Below are positions 11,475-24,500 of a DNA stretch of 64,000 bases, in pieces; position 1 is the first letter of the stretch, and each line of letters starts with the position of its first letter. The stretch spans positions 23,658,001 through 23,722,000 of the forward strand of contig NC_135064.1 in assembly GCF_051401765.1 (NCBI RefSeq), in the 5' to 3' direction. Source of the DNA: Calliopsis andreniformis (taxonomy: Eukaryota; Arthropoda; Insecta; Hymenoptera; Andrenidae). Under the pieces are notes generated by a model. It saw only the letters and a program-made list of their open reading frames with translations. It was not told where the DNA came from and searched no databases. The translations under genes and the position numbers were made by a program.

Positions 11475-14400
11475 CTGTGGAGAATAAAACGAACAGAGTT
11501 AATAGAATTTGAAAATAAATTATGGAACAAAGTAAAGCTAAATTTAATATTAGGCTTCATTTAATATAGAATAATATACAGTTCTCACTATTTTGAGGCT
11601 TTCGGGAGTAAGCCCTGTCTTTCTGGAAGTGTTCCCACCGATTCGCCAACATTGCAGTTAGCTTCATAAGAGGGTCAAATGATAACTTACTCTCGAAAGC
11701 CACGACAGTGAGAATTATATGTTGCCAAGTCGTGGAAGCCATAAATCTCTGATCAGAATAACATAGTACCTGATATTCTGTCCAGTTTCCAGAGGCCTCT
11801 TCTTGTTTCAATCGGTCCTGGAGCTGCGTGAATCGTCTGGATACCTTTGCAACTTGAGCATGCAGCCTTCGATATTCTTCATAGTCCGAGTTAAACTCTG
11901 CTTTGTAACGTCTTCTCTGTTCCGCGCTGCTTATTGTCGTGTAGAACCTGTAATCAATTTACCAAAATAAATATTGCATCCCAACTTTCTGTATTATAAA
12001 TAAACTGTGAACCTTTATGTATTTATGCCAATTATAGAATCCACTTAATATAGAAAAAGGTAGAAATTATCGAAAGACAAATATTGTTCATAGCTCAGAA
12101 CATATTCCCTGGAACCAATCAGATCCACATTATTTCCAGGAACCATTTTCTGCGTTATGAGCAGTACATTTTATAGTATTTGAAGGAGAAAACAAGTCTT
12201 TCATTAAGTTCCATTTCTCTAATTTTGTGTATAAAGATAGGAATCTTGTATAAACATCCGCAGTCTAGTAATAAAATGCAAGATACTCACGTGAGGTAGT
12301 CCGGGTACTCCGACGATTTAGGACTCTCCGGTAAGTCCAAGTTACAGGTTGACGTGGTAACAGTGTTATCTTCGTTACCAGTGTAATCAGAACTAGCCAA
12401 GTCGTTGTAAGAGTTGCTGCTAGTCCCGTTGCTTCTCTTCTTAGAGTCCCTATCCCTGTCTCCTCCTCGTCCCCTGTCGTTCCTGTCGCTCCTATCTCTC
12501 CTGTCGGCGAGTATCCCGTTCGAACTACTAGCACTGTAACTACCTGCACTACCACCGTCAGTCACCACGACACTGGGCACCGACGAACGCACCACCGTGT
12601 GATCCCCGTTGCCGCTGGCATCAGCACCGATCAAGGTCGACGATTTGCTGGCGGGATGGTGACGGTTCCCGCCGAACGAATTACTATGGCCTACACTACT
12701 ATGAGAATTATGGCTGCTGATCGTGTTGATGCTGGCGTTGCTCCCGGATGGTGGGCCGGCGATCGCGACGTCGCGATGAACCGTCTGGCTGGTCTCCTCA
12801 CTGTCACTGGTGGGTGTCAAGCACGGTTTGCTGCTCCCATAGCTGCCACCACCTCGTAGCACATCACTGTTCGCTGTTCTTTCCGGCCGATAATCGCCAC
12901 GGCGGTCACGCTGATGCTGCCTCTGGTCCCAGCTGTCAACCACACCGCTGCCACCACCACTGCCACTAGCACTACTACCACCGGCTCCAACACTGGGAAC
13001 ACTGACACTACTACTGCCACCACCACTACCAGCCGTCCTTCCGTTCTTCACGCCGATCGACGAGCCAGACATCGGCTCCGACCTGTTGATGCGGGATATC
13101 CGTTGTCTCTTCGTTGGTAGGCCATCGTTACCCTGGATGTAGTTCGGAGCTGGTCGTTTGGAGCTCAGCAACGAGGGGGGTGGCGCCGTGATGGCGGGCG
13201 GGGAACCTGGGTGAGTGGAATTCGGCGACTGTCCGCTACCTGGAAAGTGTAGACACGTGTGTGAAGAACTAAATTGAGTAGTACGGACAGTTTCATTTTA
13301 ATACATTTGGAACCAGGAATCATTAGTGGAGAATTCAGTGTTGTATTTTCAGTATTACAGTATTTTCTTATTATAAGATTCTTGGAGTTTCTCCTATTTC
13401 TAGGAATTATTTCCTCAGCTTATTTTGCTTTTGACTTTGGTCAGATTAAATGACTCATGAACGTATTAGATTATTTTCCTGGTACGGAGTCAAGAACGAG
13501 TGAATAGTATATACAATTTTATTTGTAGCGAATATGAGGATAATCAGTAATTTGATATAGCTTCAATGAATATAAAAAAATATCTTTACTCGCGTCCACT
13601 GTCATTCACAGGTATGATAAGGTCAAAGTGGACTATCCTGAACAAAAGCTGATTCCAAGACTGTCTCTTACTACATGCGCCACTGTGCTGTGAATCTATA
13701 ATAAGGAAACACTGTGCATTATAGGCCAAAAGCATGGAATCACTTGCTTAATTCTTCTTAAACTTATACTGTATTGGAAAGTATTTTTTGACTTGAAATT
13801 AAATTAGTGCTTTCAATAATATTTCTAGAATTCTTCATTTCATCACACTGAAAAAATCCATAAATCATGTGTAGCCCCTTCGTTTTTCTTAATTTAGGAA
13901 TGATTCCAAACCTTCACCAGTAGCATATATTTCAAATGCATATAACTGGTATAATTACCGCTGGATCCACCATCGCTGGAGCCAGGAGGAGTAAGGTTCT
14001 GAGGTTTCCTCCTCTTCAGCATCGCTTTCTCCTGTTCAGTGTAGTAAGGCCAGTCTTCTTGCACGTCGTTCCAGACGTACCTGTGCAATTGATACGTGTT
14101 GTCCCTCATATAAGCTACCTGCTTCAGAATCGTCGTCATGATGCTACGTTCCCGTTCTTTGATACCCTCTGAAAACGAATCACCATTAAGTAACCTAACT
14201 CAAACACTCCTTGCAGTATCACTGAGCGTCTCAGTTGTCCCTTACCTCTGTTTATGCGGTCGTACAGTTCAGGCTTTTTGTATGGCCTCAAAGCAAGGAG
14301 ATGTATGAGCCTCTCCCTGTGAAAAGAAATAAGGACTCGTTAATTATCACTGTAATCAACCTTCAACATCTTTATACTTAATTAGAATTTTTAAATGAGC

Positions 14401-17400
14401 TCTTCAACTTCAAATGAGTCTACTCTAATGAAATTGCTACACTTCCAAGGGAATCTTCAGGAGAAGCTAAATGTTATATCCATTTTCTTTTTCGATCTTC
14501 CGTGAAACGGTAATTTCTCATGGTTAATGGCAAATTCTTTCATAATCCGCGTGGGACTGATCAAAATTACAATTCTCAGCGGTCGCCTTGTCTCGTGGTA
14601 CCGTTACACGTTTCGCGCATCTTTCATTTGGCCGTTAGCAAGTTCGTGACGCGTCAAGGAGACTGTTTGTACGTCGGTACACGACATCTAGCATTATTAT
14701 CGGCGTGGAAGCTTACTTCAGCGGCCTACGCATCACGTCGGAGACCTTTTTCTCCGGCTGATTCCTGGCTGCTGGCGGATTGCTGCTAACAGCTGGCTTG
14801 TAGGAGGAAGACAGTCTGGGCTGACTGCCGGAAGTTGGAATGCTCGTCGACTCCCGATGCCTCGAGTTCGATGGAGACGGTATGGGCCTTCCGGACGTTT
14901 TCACCTTCACCTTGCGACCGATATCCGGCCCGTTTGCCTTGATAACCCTCGTGCTGAAAATAATTCACAGCTCGATTAAAAAACACGTTGTAAACATTTA
15001 CTTGTATCTTGAGAAAAGTAGAGGAAAGCAAATTCTGGGGCATTAATTAATGATCATCTTGCCTACATGGAAGTACTGCATTTTCTAAGGTAAGTATTCG
15101 TGGAAGGGTTGAATCTAGTTGCCTTAAGTTTAAGAGTGTTTGAAAATATTATTTTGATTTTTTAAAATGCTGATAGAGGATTGAATCCAATTATTATACT
15201 CCAAATCAATTTTTTTTAAGACCACTGAGAAACCCAATAACTGGTAATACTGACTGTTTGGGTACTTCCTCATCTTAATAGTACCTATAACCTTACTACA
15301 AAACCCAAGATCTGATTAAACGGATCAATTCACTTGAGAGCGTTGTTACACAAGTAATGAATATAGCTTCTATGGTGTAATATTCGTAAGGTAATGAAAT
15401 ATGTAAATAAGGTTCCAGTTTGTGAAGAGTAAATTGAGTATGAGTGTGTTATTATAGTAGTCGAATAATACTCTCTCATCATTCACTAGAATAATAAGAT
15501 CTTTCTGTTAAATTTCCCCTAGACGAGTGAGTAGTTTCTCTAGCGACCATAGAATAAGTTCCTCAGCTCCTCTTCTAAATAAAGACAGATCCTTAATTAC
15601 AGCACTCTTTCCAAATCTTCGTTAAGCCCACAAACTAACTCCTCCCCTTTTTCTATATCCTCATCGTACCTCCAACCCTTCCTTCAGACACCCTCGAAGA
15701 TGTCTAAAATATCTAATTCTAATTTCTAAAAGTAACAGACCTAACGCCCATTTCCCAACTTCTCCTGGTATCCTTCCAAAAAACCATATCCCATGCCATG
15801 AAATAATGTTCAAAACCCCATTCAATCTCCACAAGCAAACCTTCCCCTCCCACAAGCTCATTATACTCCAACCCATCAGACACCATCAAGGGTGCTCGTC
15901 TCTGGTTCCTTCCCAATTGCGTCAGCCTGTAATCCATCGAATCATGTTTCCACGGCAAAAGTGATTAATCGATCCCCCTTTGACGCAAGAGCACCACCGA
16001 ACGACGAAGCCCATTATCGCTTTTGTTGTGGTTACACGCGCTGTTACGTAACCGACGTGCTGGTGGCTAGATAATACTGTCATCCGACGACGGTTCAAGC
16101 CTGGTCGACGGCGCTCACCTAGTGCAATGCTCCCACAGAGACGCCAATAGAATTTACAGAATTATCGGCTCTTTTTTTCTCTCGCTCAGTCGCTCTCCTT
16201 CTCTGTCTTCGACCAGTGGAAATCCGCTCGTCCCCGTTATGTAATTCAAGCTCGCGTGAACCATGCCACGCTGGTAAGTCTCTGGTTCCGTGGCGCAAAA
16301 GCGAGAAGGGTTGGAGGTTCGTGACGAAGTTGCACTTGTGAGGCGCTCTTGACCTTGACCGTGACACGATGTTAAACAAATTAGTCGACCTCCCTAGTAC
16401 ACCCCGATCGACTTCCCCCGTATCGCTGTGTTCTACGAGTCTCTGGGTTCTACCGACAACGCTTGAGAGAAATTGGGGCGATCGTTCAGGTTCGAGGGGA
16501 TAATGGATGTTTTTGGTGAACTTCAACCTTGCTGGACTTCGTACGAGAAGCTCGAAAGTGAAGAAGTGGTAGAGTAAATAGTGAGCCAGAAGAGAAATTA
16601 TAAAAGAGGAAGAGTTGAAGCTGGCTAGATATTAATACTGTGGTTTATGTTTGATTTTAAGTATTTGGGAGAAATTCTTTTCTCTATTTAGCACTTGTAA
16701 TTGGCTGGTATGTATACTGATAAATGGAGAGGTAATAAATAGCACAGGAGTGTCTATTTCTTTATGGAGTAGGGATGCGTCTGAATATGACACAGGAGTA
16801 GCCTCGAAATAGCACGTGTCTGAAGGAAGGGTCTCTAACGAGCAGGTTTGAAAGAAAAATGGTTCTCTCCTAGGGATCGATGAGGGCAAGCGTTCGAAAG
16901 GGTGACTTACCATTTGTTCTTGTTATTCTCCTCGGCGACGGCCATTCGATGCCTGGTTGTCTCGTACACGTCGTCGTTCGCCTGTATCCGCATTTTGCAC
17001 GGCAATGCGCCAAGGCTTTCCAGGCTCCTGGACAGAGAAAAGTATGATAAAAAAATCGATAAATTGGGAATTGATCTTTAGACGATTCTGCTTCTGTGAG
17101 CTTTCAGGGGTTTCAGAACTTTAACCTATTAATTTTTAAAAACTAGATTAACCTGTTAATACTGCTAGAGATTTATAAAAAAATGTATCAAATTTTTAAA
17201 TATGAAAATCTTTGAATTTTTAATTTTCTAAACCCTCAAATATTCATATATTTAAATTTCCAAATTCTCAAATATTCAAATTTTTTGAATTTTTGAATTT
17301 TTGAATTTTTGAATTTTTAAATTTTTGAATTTTTGAATTCTTGAATTTTTAAATTTCCAAATATTTAAATTTTTAGACCCTCAAACTGTCAGACTTTGAA

Positions 17401-17991
17401 ACAATTAAATTTTCAAATTTTCAGGTATCCAAATTTTAAAAATATCCAATGTCTACAATAAATCACAATTATAACACTAGTCCTTTTTCACAAGGAACCA
17501 AAAATGAATCTACCTCCACTCGACCCTCTCCTCACAATCCCCCTCGCGAGGGTGTCCACCACAAAAAGGTGTTCAATATAACACTCTCATACTCCGTTTC
17601 AGGCAATGTTTACCGAACCAGCCTCGCTCAGAACGCGTTAAAGCGATCGTTCAGACATCCGCCGAAAAAGAAACGCAACGAGTGTAAGACCTGTTCTCCT
17701 CGAGCTTGGCTCGAGGATGCTTTCAAGTTCGCGTCTAAACTCGTTGAACGAGGGAAAAAGGAGGGCTGGAGCGTCCGCTTGCGATAACATCGGGCACGCA
17801 AGTTCTGCACGCGTCGAGAGGAGGCGTTGAAGGAGACGAACCGAAAAAAAATTGTAACACACTCACTTAGGGCCGGTCTGTTGGATGCACTCGAAGCCAC
17901 CCTGAGGACCCTCGATGTCCTGGTTACCGGAAAGGCTGAACGTGAAGCCCGCCGCTCCATGGCTGGATTGCGTGGATGGAAAGGAGAGTTG
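11250..17991 (-). CDS. Ell: RNA polymerase II elongation factor ELL (Su(Tpl)), 8 coding exons, 5' end missing
   Basis: ELL suppresses transient pausing of RNA polymerase II in the nucleus. It works in the super elongation complex (with AFF/Lilliputian and P-TEFb) and in the little elongation complex. The exons are 17991-17867, 17027-16911, 14953-14717, 14316-14246, 14168-13959, 13239-12291, 11947-11770 and 11474-11250. Each is bounded by AG and GT, and together they give 2112 nt: 703 residues plus TGA. In visible-protein numbering, residues 1-81 are part of the ELL domain (GGFECIQQ at 31-38). Residues 160-235 are a second conserved block with VQEDWPYY at 219-226. Residues 254-560 are a low-complexity linker with KRQR at 297-300. 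Residues 564-675 are the occludin/ELL domain (RRRYKAEF, RRFTQL, HIKRLVLEYD). About 60 N-terminal residues normally present (MAAL..., KLTDSA...) are not found here, so the first exon(s) lie further upstream. The identification rests on recalled family motifs and is very secure. Confidence 0.96.
11770..11947 (-). CDS. Ell: Ell exon, occludin/ELL domain part 1
   Basis: The acceptor is aaattgattacag and the donor CAG|gtacta. It encodes residues 570-629 (FYTTISSAEQRRRYKAEFNS... and VSRRFTQLQDRLKQ). It aligns closely with human YAAISSSEQRQSYKNDFNAEY and ITRRFTQLDAQLRQ. In ELL family proteins this domain binds the AFF scaffold. The reading frame stays open for 70 codons past the donor. Confidence 0.95.
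12291..13239 (-). CDS. Ell: Ell exon, long low-complexity linker
   Basis: The acceptor is acactttccag and the donor AC|gtgagt; phase is kept on both sides over 949 nt. It encodes residues 254-569. A basic patch, KRPAPNY then KRQR (297-300), occupies the place of human NKKPRIS. A Ser/Gly-rich stretch follows, with a charged Asp/Arg segment (DRDRDSKKR) and then SPKSSEYPDYL leading into the occludin domain. The Gly/Ser codons make simple repeats at DNA level (about 12940-13040), and spurious open frames appear on the plus strand. Confidence 0.95.
13959..14168 (-). CDS. Ell: Ell exon with VQEDWPYY motif
   Basis: The acceptor is attcgttttcag and the donor G|gtaatt. It encodes residues 184-253 (ILKQVAYMRDNTYQL, then VWNDVQEDWPYYTEQEKAML). 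This matches the family pattern of a QVA...D...L segment followed by VQKDWPGYSE. The upstream intron is only 77 bp. Confidence 0.95.
14246..14316 (-). CDS. Ell: Ell exon, 71-nt conserved block
   Basis: The acceptor is atttcttttcacag and the donor G|gtaagg. The exon encodes residues 160-183, including ERLIHLLALRPYKKPEL, the counterpart of human RDRVLHLLALRPYRKAEL. It is short and invisible to simple ORF length filters. The upstream intron is 400 bp. Confidence 0.95.
14717..14953 (-). CDS. Ell: Ell exon, end of ELL domain and Ser/Pro-rich spacer
   Basis: The acceptor is gaattattttcag and the donor AA|gtaagc. It encodes residues 81-160: TRVIKANGPDIGRKVKVK, equivalent to human AIVIKAGGRYLGKKVQFRK, followed by a Ser/Pro/Asn-rich spacer ending VSDVMRRPLK. 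The upstream intron of 1957 bp holds a CpG-rich segment. Confidence 0.95.
15541..16800. other. C-rich / CpG-rich / G-rich module inside an Ell intron
   Basis: 15541-15890 is C-rich and G-poor on the plus strand, 15890-16500 is CpG-rich, and 16500-16800 is G/A/T-rich with few C. It occupies the 1957-bp intron between exons 16911-17027 and 14717-14953. No coding evidence. Confidence 0.6.
16911..17027 (-). CDS. Ell: Ell exon, ELL domain continued
   Basis: The acceptor is tttctctgtccag and the donor TG|gtaagt. The exon encodes residues 42-80 plus part of 81 (SLESLGALPCKMRIQANDD...). VYETTRHRMAVAEE corresponds to the family segment DDSYQKARQSMAQAEE of human ELL. The intron upstream of it is 839 bp. 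Confidence 0.95.
17195..17430. repeat. Degenerate TTGAATTTT-type tandem array
   Basis: Repeated units of about 8-9 bases (gaatttttg) with TTTAAAT/CAAATATT variants. It lies in the intron between the first two visible Ell exons. Confidence 0.85.
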
Positions 17992-18500
17992 CTGGAATCA
18001 GAACAGCCGTCGGTTATTCGTGCGCCTTCGGCCCGCTAATAAGGTCGCATTAAATTACGAAACAGCTTATGGTGTACCTGCCGTGTCTGTACGTGACACG
18101 GCCGCCTGGCATATACCCCGTTCTCCATGTACCCGTAGCCACGGCTACCGAGCCCTCGGGCGGGTACATGAAGACATAGACGCGTATATATCTCCGCCTG
18201 TCCATCTAATCTATCTGTCTGCCTGAGTCGCTTTAAGTAGGATATGTAAGCAGGATCTAATGCCTCTCAGGCTGACGTTTCGGTTGGGGCTTTTGCTGGT
18301 TCATTATGATTGAATCCTGACTTCGCTGGGGAGGGAGGTTCTGCTATTTTATTTGAGAAGAGATGGGAAGGGATATTGGGAAAAGTGTGGAGGACTGGGG
18401 TGTGGGGATTTAGGCGGGTTGTTGCGAATTTTGTGTGTAATTTAATGTAATGATTTCCTTGGTATTAGACTTTGTTTGTGGGGCAATGTAAATTAATAAA
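17450..18500. other. C-rich / CpG-rich / G-rich module overlapping an Ell exon
   Basis: The left flank 17461-17560 is C-rich. The core at about 17600-18200 is CpG-rich and includes exon 17867-17991. The right flank is strongly G-rich: by hand count 18361-18420 has about 30 G and 2 C. Confidence 0.65.
17867..17991 (-). CDS. Ell: Ell exon (first one visible), part of ELL domain
   Basis: On the minus strand the acceptor is ttctgattccag and the donor AA|gtgagtg. The exon encodes visible residues 1-41 plus two bases of Lys42. It starts QLSFPSTQ and contains NQDIEGPQGGFECIQQTGP, matching the ELL-domain segment that reads NPQGSFDCIQQ in human ELL. It begins in phase 0, so the missing upstream exon should end on a whole codon, which helps in searching for it. 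Confidence 0.95.
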
Positions 18501-21500
18501 TATGTACAGTGTCTGGGTAATGTAAGTTTCGAGAGCTAGCTTCTGACGCAACGAGTGGGCCATTGGTCTCCAATGTGTTAATATTTTTAATGGATAAAGA
18601 GCCTATTAACCCTCGTTCTTCGGTCTATTTGGACTCATCTACCGTTTTCCGAGGGTAATATCATTTCCAAGCGAGACAATAAAGAACTGGAAGACCTCAT
18701 AACGAGAAAATATTTCTCTTTATACACGTTCACCTGAAAGACAACGAACTAACGCAGCCATGAATAGCCAAAACGGGCGTCATAATTGAAATCCTCCCAA
18801 ACAGCATTTAACGCGCGCGCAAGAGTGACACATAACCTCAAACGAGTTCCATCCGAATTACAATACATTCAATTAACGATCCTGGGAACGCAATTACGGT
18901 GCACAGAGGACGATTAAAATTGCGCCCAAAGCCCGCCGAGCGAAATGCAGGGAAACAACGGTAATTGGAAGTAGCTATGTGTCGAATTACAGCGAGGCCC
19001 AATTTAATTTCGCGCCTTCCCCCACCCTATTCTGTTTGTCGATCCCTGGCCCGACCATAATTTTGTTGGATAACAAAGGCGAGCCTCGACTGTTATCGGG
19101 GAGCGTTAGATAATCTCGTGGGCAGCCTTGCTCTGTGTGATCGCGCGTGCGGATGCATTTATTCGCTGACCGCCCGCGAAATTGGTCCCGATAAACGCGG
19201 CGAAATTGGAGCGGGCACGAGCGTGTAAATGGGCCGTTCTTCTGGAGAATTAGCGTGTAACGCGTGTTAGGGAAGCTTCGTTGGCGGATGACGATTCGTT
19301 TCATGAAGAATTGTGGAGAGCTTATACATGTTTAGTGTGATTATTTTTGTGTGGTTTCCTGACAGGGGGCGCCACATTCGGGGGGCGTAGCTATTCTAGA
19401 GGGCGTCACGCTAGGCGATTTTTAATTCTAGGAATAGTAGGTGTATGGCGGTACCCTAAGCCTACACCTCGAGTGGTTTTAAATACGAGTTATTTTCTTT
19501 GTATAAAAAATTCTCAATAAACTGAATTCTCCACTAAGACAATCCTTTCAGGATAAATATTGTCTAAGAAGTGTGAGTATAAGGAACTATTCAAGCAGGA
19601 AAGCAAATGCTTCCTCAATTAAGGAAAGATACTGCTTTACGTGATTCAGTTTCTGCGTGATAGAAGGTTGTTCCTTCATGAAAAATTCCATACATCCCAT
19701 AGTAGTCGCGCCGTGATTTCCCACGTGTCGCGAGGCAATCACGCAGTCTCATTAATTAACAATTAGCCGTTACACGGTCGATCGATCGCCGCGACGCCTT
19801 GCATGAAAACACTCCTTGACCTCCAAATCGTCGAAACATATAATAGAAAGGTAAACATCGTTGAAGCATACGATGCAAACGTCTTGTTGCATAAATGACG
19901 TAATTTTCATTTAAGATAGTGAGTCCTTGACTACTCAAAATAAAACAGAACTCTAAAAAAAGAAGAATCCTAAATTAAAAAATGATGCATTAACGCAAAA
20001 AGAAAATACAAATATTTGTATACATAAGAAACATCTATTTTCTTTCTCTAAATGCTTCCCAAAACGTAAACCACCCCAAAATTGGTCAGCAAACACCTCC
20101 CATTATTTCCGCGCGAAAAATCAATCCCAAGGAAGTGTCCCCGCTTACTTTCCAACGCCCCCGTGTTTCGTGACAACTCAGAATAATATTTTGCGTGGCG
20201 CGAAAATAACGACCGCCTCCGCGATCCTCGGCGCAAAAATAAATCTTTCAGAGCTGCGGGCTGTGATTAAGGCCCGCGAAAGCGGGTTATAAAAGCGTGG
20301 CTCGAGTGGCCGCGCGTGCAGCGAAGGTCACTGCAGTAAAATCTCGTTTGGATGCACCGAGGGATGCAGTGGGCATTACCGTGTCTGACGTTTTTGTGCA
20401 CTGGACGAGGCGAAACGGCAAATGGCCCAGGATGAAACCCGTTCGCGGAAACTTTTCAACGTTCCTCTCCAGGTCGTAATGGAAATCCCTCCTGGGAGCA
20501 GAGGTGAAATACCCAGCCGCCAGACGCCGCGCCGCGTCTTCGGCGTCGCGACGGAGATTTATTTGTACTGCGACCTCAATGTAAAGGGACGTTGTTTGTG
20601 GAGGAAGTTGGATTAATGGCGCGAAGATAATATTGATATTTTGTGGAGACATAGGATTCTTTAATGGGAGTTTTTGGTACTTATTATTTGATAGGTTTGA
20701 GAGATTACTTTTGCAAATAGAAGTTTATAATAGATTTTATGTGCAGAAGTTCTCTGCGAAACACCTTGCAGAGGGGTGTAAAAATGATGAGACTGGAAAG
20801 CTTGGATCTATGTTTAATAATTTTGAGTAGAAATTGAGATTTTCAAAATTTTAGAACTCCTAAAATCTTGATCACATCCTACTTATCTGAAGAATTCAAA
20901 GATTAAATAAGATATGAGTAAGCAACTATCCCAAGTACTCAGACCTATATTTCTCGACTCTTAAATAACAACCTCTTCGACCGAAATTTTTCCCAAGATT
21001 CACGGGTAAGTCGACAAGAAACCCGGTTTCCATGCTTTCGAGAATTAACTTCAGCCAGGACAGGTAGCTTTTTCGCCGATTGAGTTTCATCGAAAGTCAG
21101 CCGACCACGACCAGATATTTCGCAACGTCGAGAGCGTGCACCTCTGCCCCCTGGTGCACACGCTCCCCCTCTTCCTTTCTCTTCGATTCCTGCGAAATCC
21201 TTTCTTTTTCCCCACGCAACGCCTCCTGACATTTCGGAACCCATCGGTGAAACGGCTGTTTTTTGGACGACGCGTCACAACCGACAATTAGATCGATCAT
21301 GATGCACCATCATCGTCGTCAGCGTTGAAGATGGCGATGACCGCGTGACCTTCGCGGTAGCGAGCGCAACCGAGGGAACGATGGACACGCTTAAGGTTAA
21401 TCTCCACCGACGTTCAGAGTACACGACATTTGAGCGCCGTTTACGATCGATAAAAAATTGTTGCAGTATTTTCAATGTTATTATCCTTCTATTTATTGGG

Positions 21501-24500
21501 GGTTTTCTAAGAGGGAAATAAAAATGTGGCTACTTGTAAGTGGTTTCGAGAATCCACTTTCCATTCTCTCCATAAGGTTCGTACAGTTGTCTTGAGTCAC
21601 AAGTCTAAGTTGATTCAACACTTATATTTTCTTTGAAATACTACATTATTTTAGGTATTGTAGCAAGATGGACTTGCCTATATTCTGCTAGTATCCTTCA
21701 CTGCACCTTATTGATTTTCCTTGCAGTTAGAAGGTATAAATGATGACCAATATTGAACATAGAAAATAAAAGAGCAATGGGGAATAGAAACGAAATAGTT
21801 CCAAATTGTGTCTTATTTTCTCAAGCAGGTGATAGAATGTAGACAACTGTTCCTGTAGTTAAGCGCTGACAGTTCTCCAGTAACGTCAATCGAGTATCAC
21901 CTATCCCAAGTGTCAATGAGAATCATCGTCAATGCAAAGCCACCATATGAATCGTTTCATGTAGCGATCGTTCCGCGATAATCGCGGCGAAACGAACGGT
22001 TCGCGCGATAACTCGACTCGAAAATCGAAGCGGGTGGCGGTTGCGAAACGTTTATCCGCATGACGGTGCAGCGAGTTCAACTTGCACCGGGTAAAGGATA
22101 TCGTCGGCCCCCCCTCGATGTTTCAACACCGCCACGGCTTTCTCGAGATACTTATTCGCTTTTTCTTTATTTTTCGCGCAGGACGAAACCGGTCCCCCGC
22201 CTCTGCCGCGATACCAGTGACGAAACGACAAATGCGCGAGTCGATCGGCGATCGAGAAATTACGACAGGCAATTCGAGGGCTATTGTTCTCCCAACAATA
22301 GTTCTCCTTAAATATTTAAAATTGTAATTTTTTAATTAGCGTATGTTTATAAAAGAAATGATTATGAAATTTAAAAATGTGGAAAAGAGGATAAAAAATT
22401 GAGAGGCACTCTGGACTCGAGTAATAGTGTTTTAAAAGTGGAACAAATCTGTTGAAAAAGTGAAATGAATAAAATAGTAAGCTAGCGGATTATACTCTTG
22501 TAAAATTACCAATCTAACGCTGAAGAATTCAAAATCAGTATATTATAAAAGGTAATGCAATAATGAAGCCGCGGTGGCTAAGGAGGCAGAGCTACGATGA
22601 ATATGTGATTGACGATCGATCAGAAGGGAAGGTGTATTGAAAGAACGATGACAAGAGACAAGCGATCGTAATTATCGAGGAGGAAGGGAGACTCTTCTCT
22701 CACGGACGTTCCACGTATCGAGGACACGGTGGATCCCCTTCCCTTCTCTTGTAGTCGTTCAAACGAAAGGTTGAACCGCGCGAGAATGCGATATGAAAGT
22801 TTCGTGAAGGGAACAACAGCCGTTCGCTAAAATTTCACGCCGCGCGGGAGGACCACCGTGCCTTCTCACGCATCCCAGGATATTTTCTGCCACGATGAAT
22901 TAATGCTGTTTATAAGTTCTCATACAGCTTTGTGATTATTTTTTTAAAAAAAGAAGCAGCTTTGCTTTTTTCAATTTTTACCTTTTTCTTGTTTGAAATG
23001 GTAAACTATTTTGAAGTAGGTACTCAATTTTTGGGGCAAGCTACAGAATCTAGATAGTTGCAAAAAAATTTAGACTCAAATTAGAAGCATTGAGAGCGCT
23101 ATTTTTAAAAACTATTATAGTGAAAACAAAATGCAAATTTTAATTCATTCAAATGATTTAGTTTTACCTATGAAGCTGTAAGGACCTTGATATATGCACT
23201 TTTTTTGGTCCCCTTTTCTTGCAGTAATCGAGGTTCTACTCTATGAGTGCGCAACGAGCAGATAAAAGATAAGAGACTTTTTAAAGTGGTCTGAAACATC
23301 TGTTGAGTGAACCAGACGAACACAAACTAGACTAGCAAGCGTGAAAACAGATCACGTGGATTGTTCGCGCGAAATTGCGAGCTCGAATTAGGTTGAGCCA
23401 AGGTGGAGGCAAGATTCCTTGGAATTTGGAATTGAAATGACCCGTACTACATTTATCGAGGTCTAGGTCGAAAGCCAGACGTAGAGGCTAGAGTATGCTG
23501 AAGAGACACGTCATGACAATGTGAAATGTAAAACATGCTAAAGCGATAAAAAGAATAAACGAAGAATGTGTGAAAATCATAAAAGCTTTATCAGCAAGGC
23601 CAAATGGGAAAACCTTGCCAAACTCAAGGTCTACTAAATGTAAAGCATTTCTTTTTTTTTATAAAAAGAATGGTAAATATTGGAAAGTAAACCAATTATA
23701 TTAACTCGTAATTTACACGAAATTGATTAAATTTGAAACGATCCAAGAATTTCAAAACTAGATGAGACAAAATCATTACGATATAACAGACATTTTGATC
23801 GAAAAAAATGAACGTCTAGAGAAAGTATGTCTCATGGATTCTTGCATTTAGAAGATGAAACCCTTTTCGTTTGCATAAATCCCTTGATGCGCGCAGATGA
23901 CTGTCGCACTCGATGCAGCTGACAAAGGAGCCGCGAGCAGCCTGAAGATCCACCGACTCAAGTGGTCTGCGCTATCAGAATCTCGATAAAATCGCGATAA
24001 CAGCGACAGCATTTCAAGCCCATGAAAGGAAAAATAGAAATCGCTGTAATACAAACGTAATCCTTTTCCAAGCAAATCTATGAAGGCGATGGAAAACTTT
24101 GTTCCAATCTAAAGTGATGCTCGAGACTTCACGCTAATCCTAAGTTAAGCTAACAATAAAGTTCCATTAGAAATTGTTTCAATTTTCTACAATAATATTA
24201 CTCGTCAAGATATTAAGGAGATTATTACAAAATGTTTGTATAATAATTCCAAATTTCGTTAAAACAGATTTTGCAATATCTCCTGGAAAATTTTAGAAAA
24301 TTGTATTCCCTGTGGTGAAAGTTAAACCCTAAAACCACGAGTTTTAAAAGTAAGATTACGTTCAGGATTTCAGCGTAAGCTGTGCGATATAAAAATAATT
24401 GTACCAAGACATTCACTCGAAACACATGAACAAACATTATGTAAAAGTATTACATATTACACCTACGCGGTGTTACTTTGTTAAGAGTGTATACATAGCA

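Noticed and set aside
10991..11564. Plus-strand open frames of 125 and 140 codons
   Set aside because: They lie opposite the last Ell exon and its 3' flank; shadows of the coding strand with no family match.
11557..11811. Minus-strand open frame of 84 codons as a separate gene
   Set aside because: It starts inside an Ell exon and is the intron read-through of Ell; reported as a possible isoform instead.
12599..13120. Plus-strand frames opposite the long Ell exon (Thr/Ala- or His-rich)
   Set aside because: They are the complement of the Gly/Ser linker codons; low complexity, no start context or homology.
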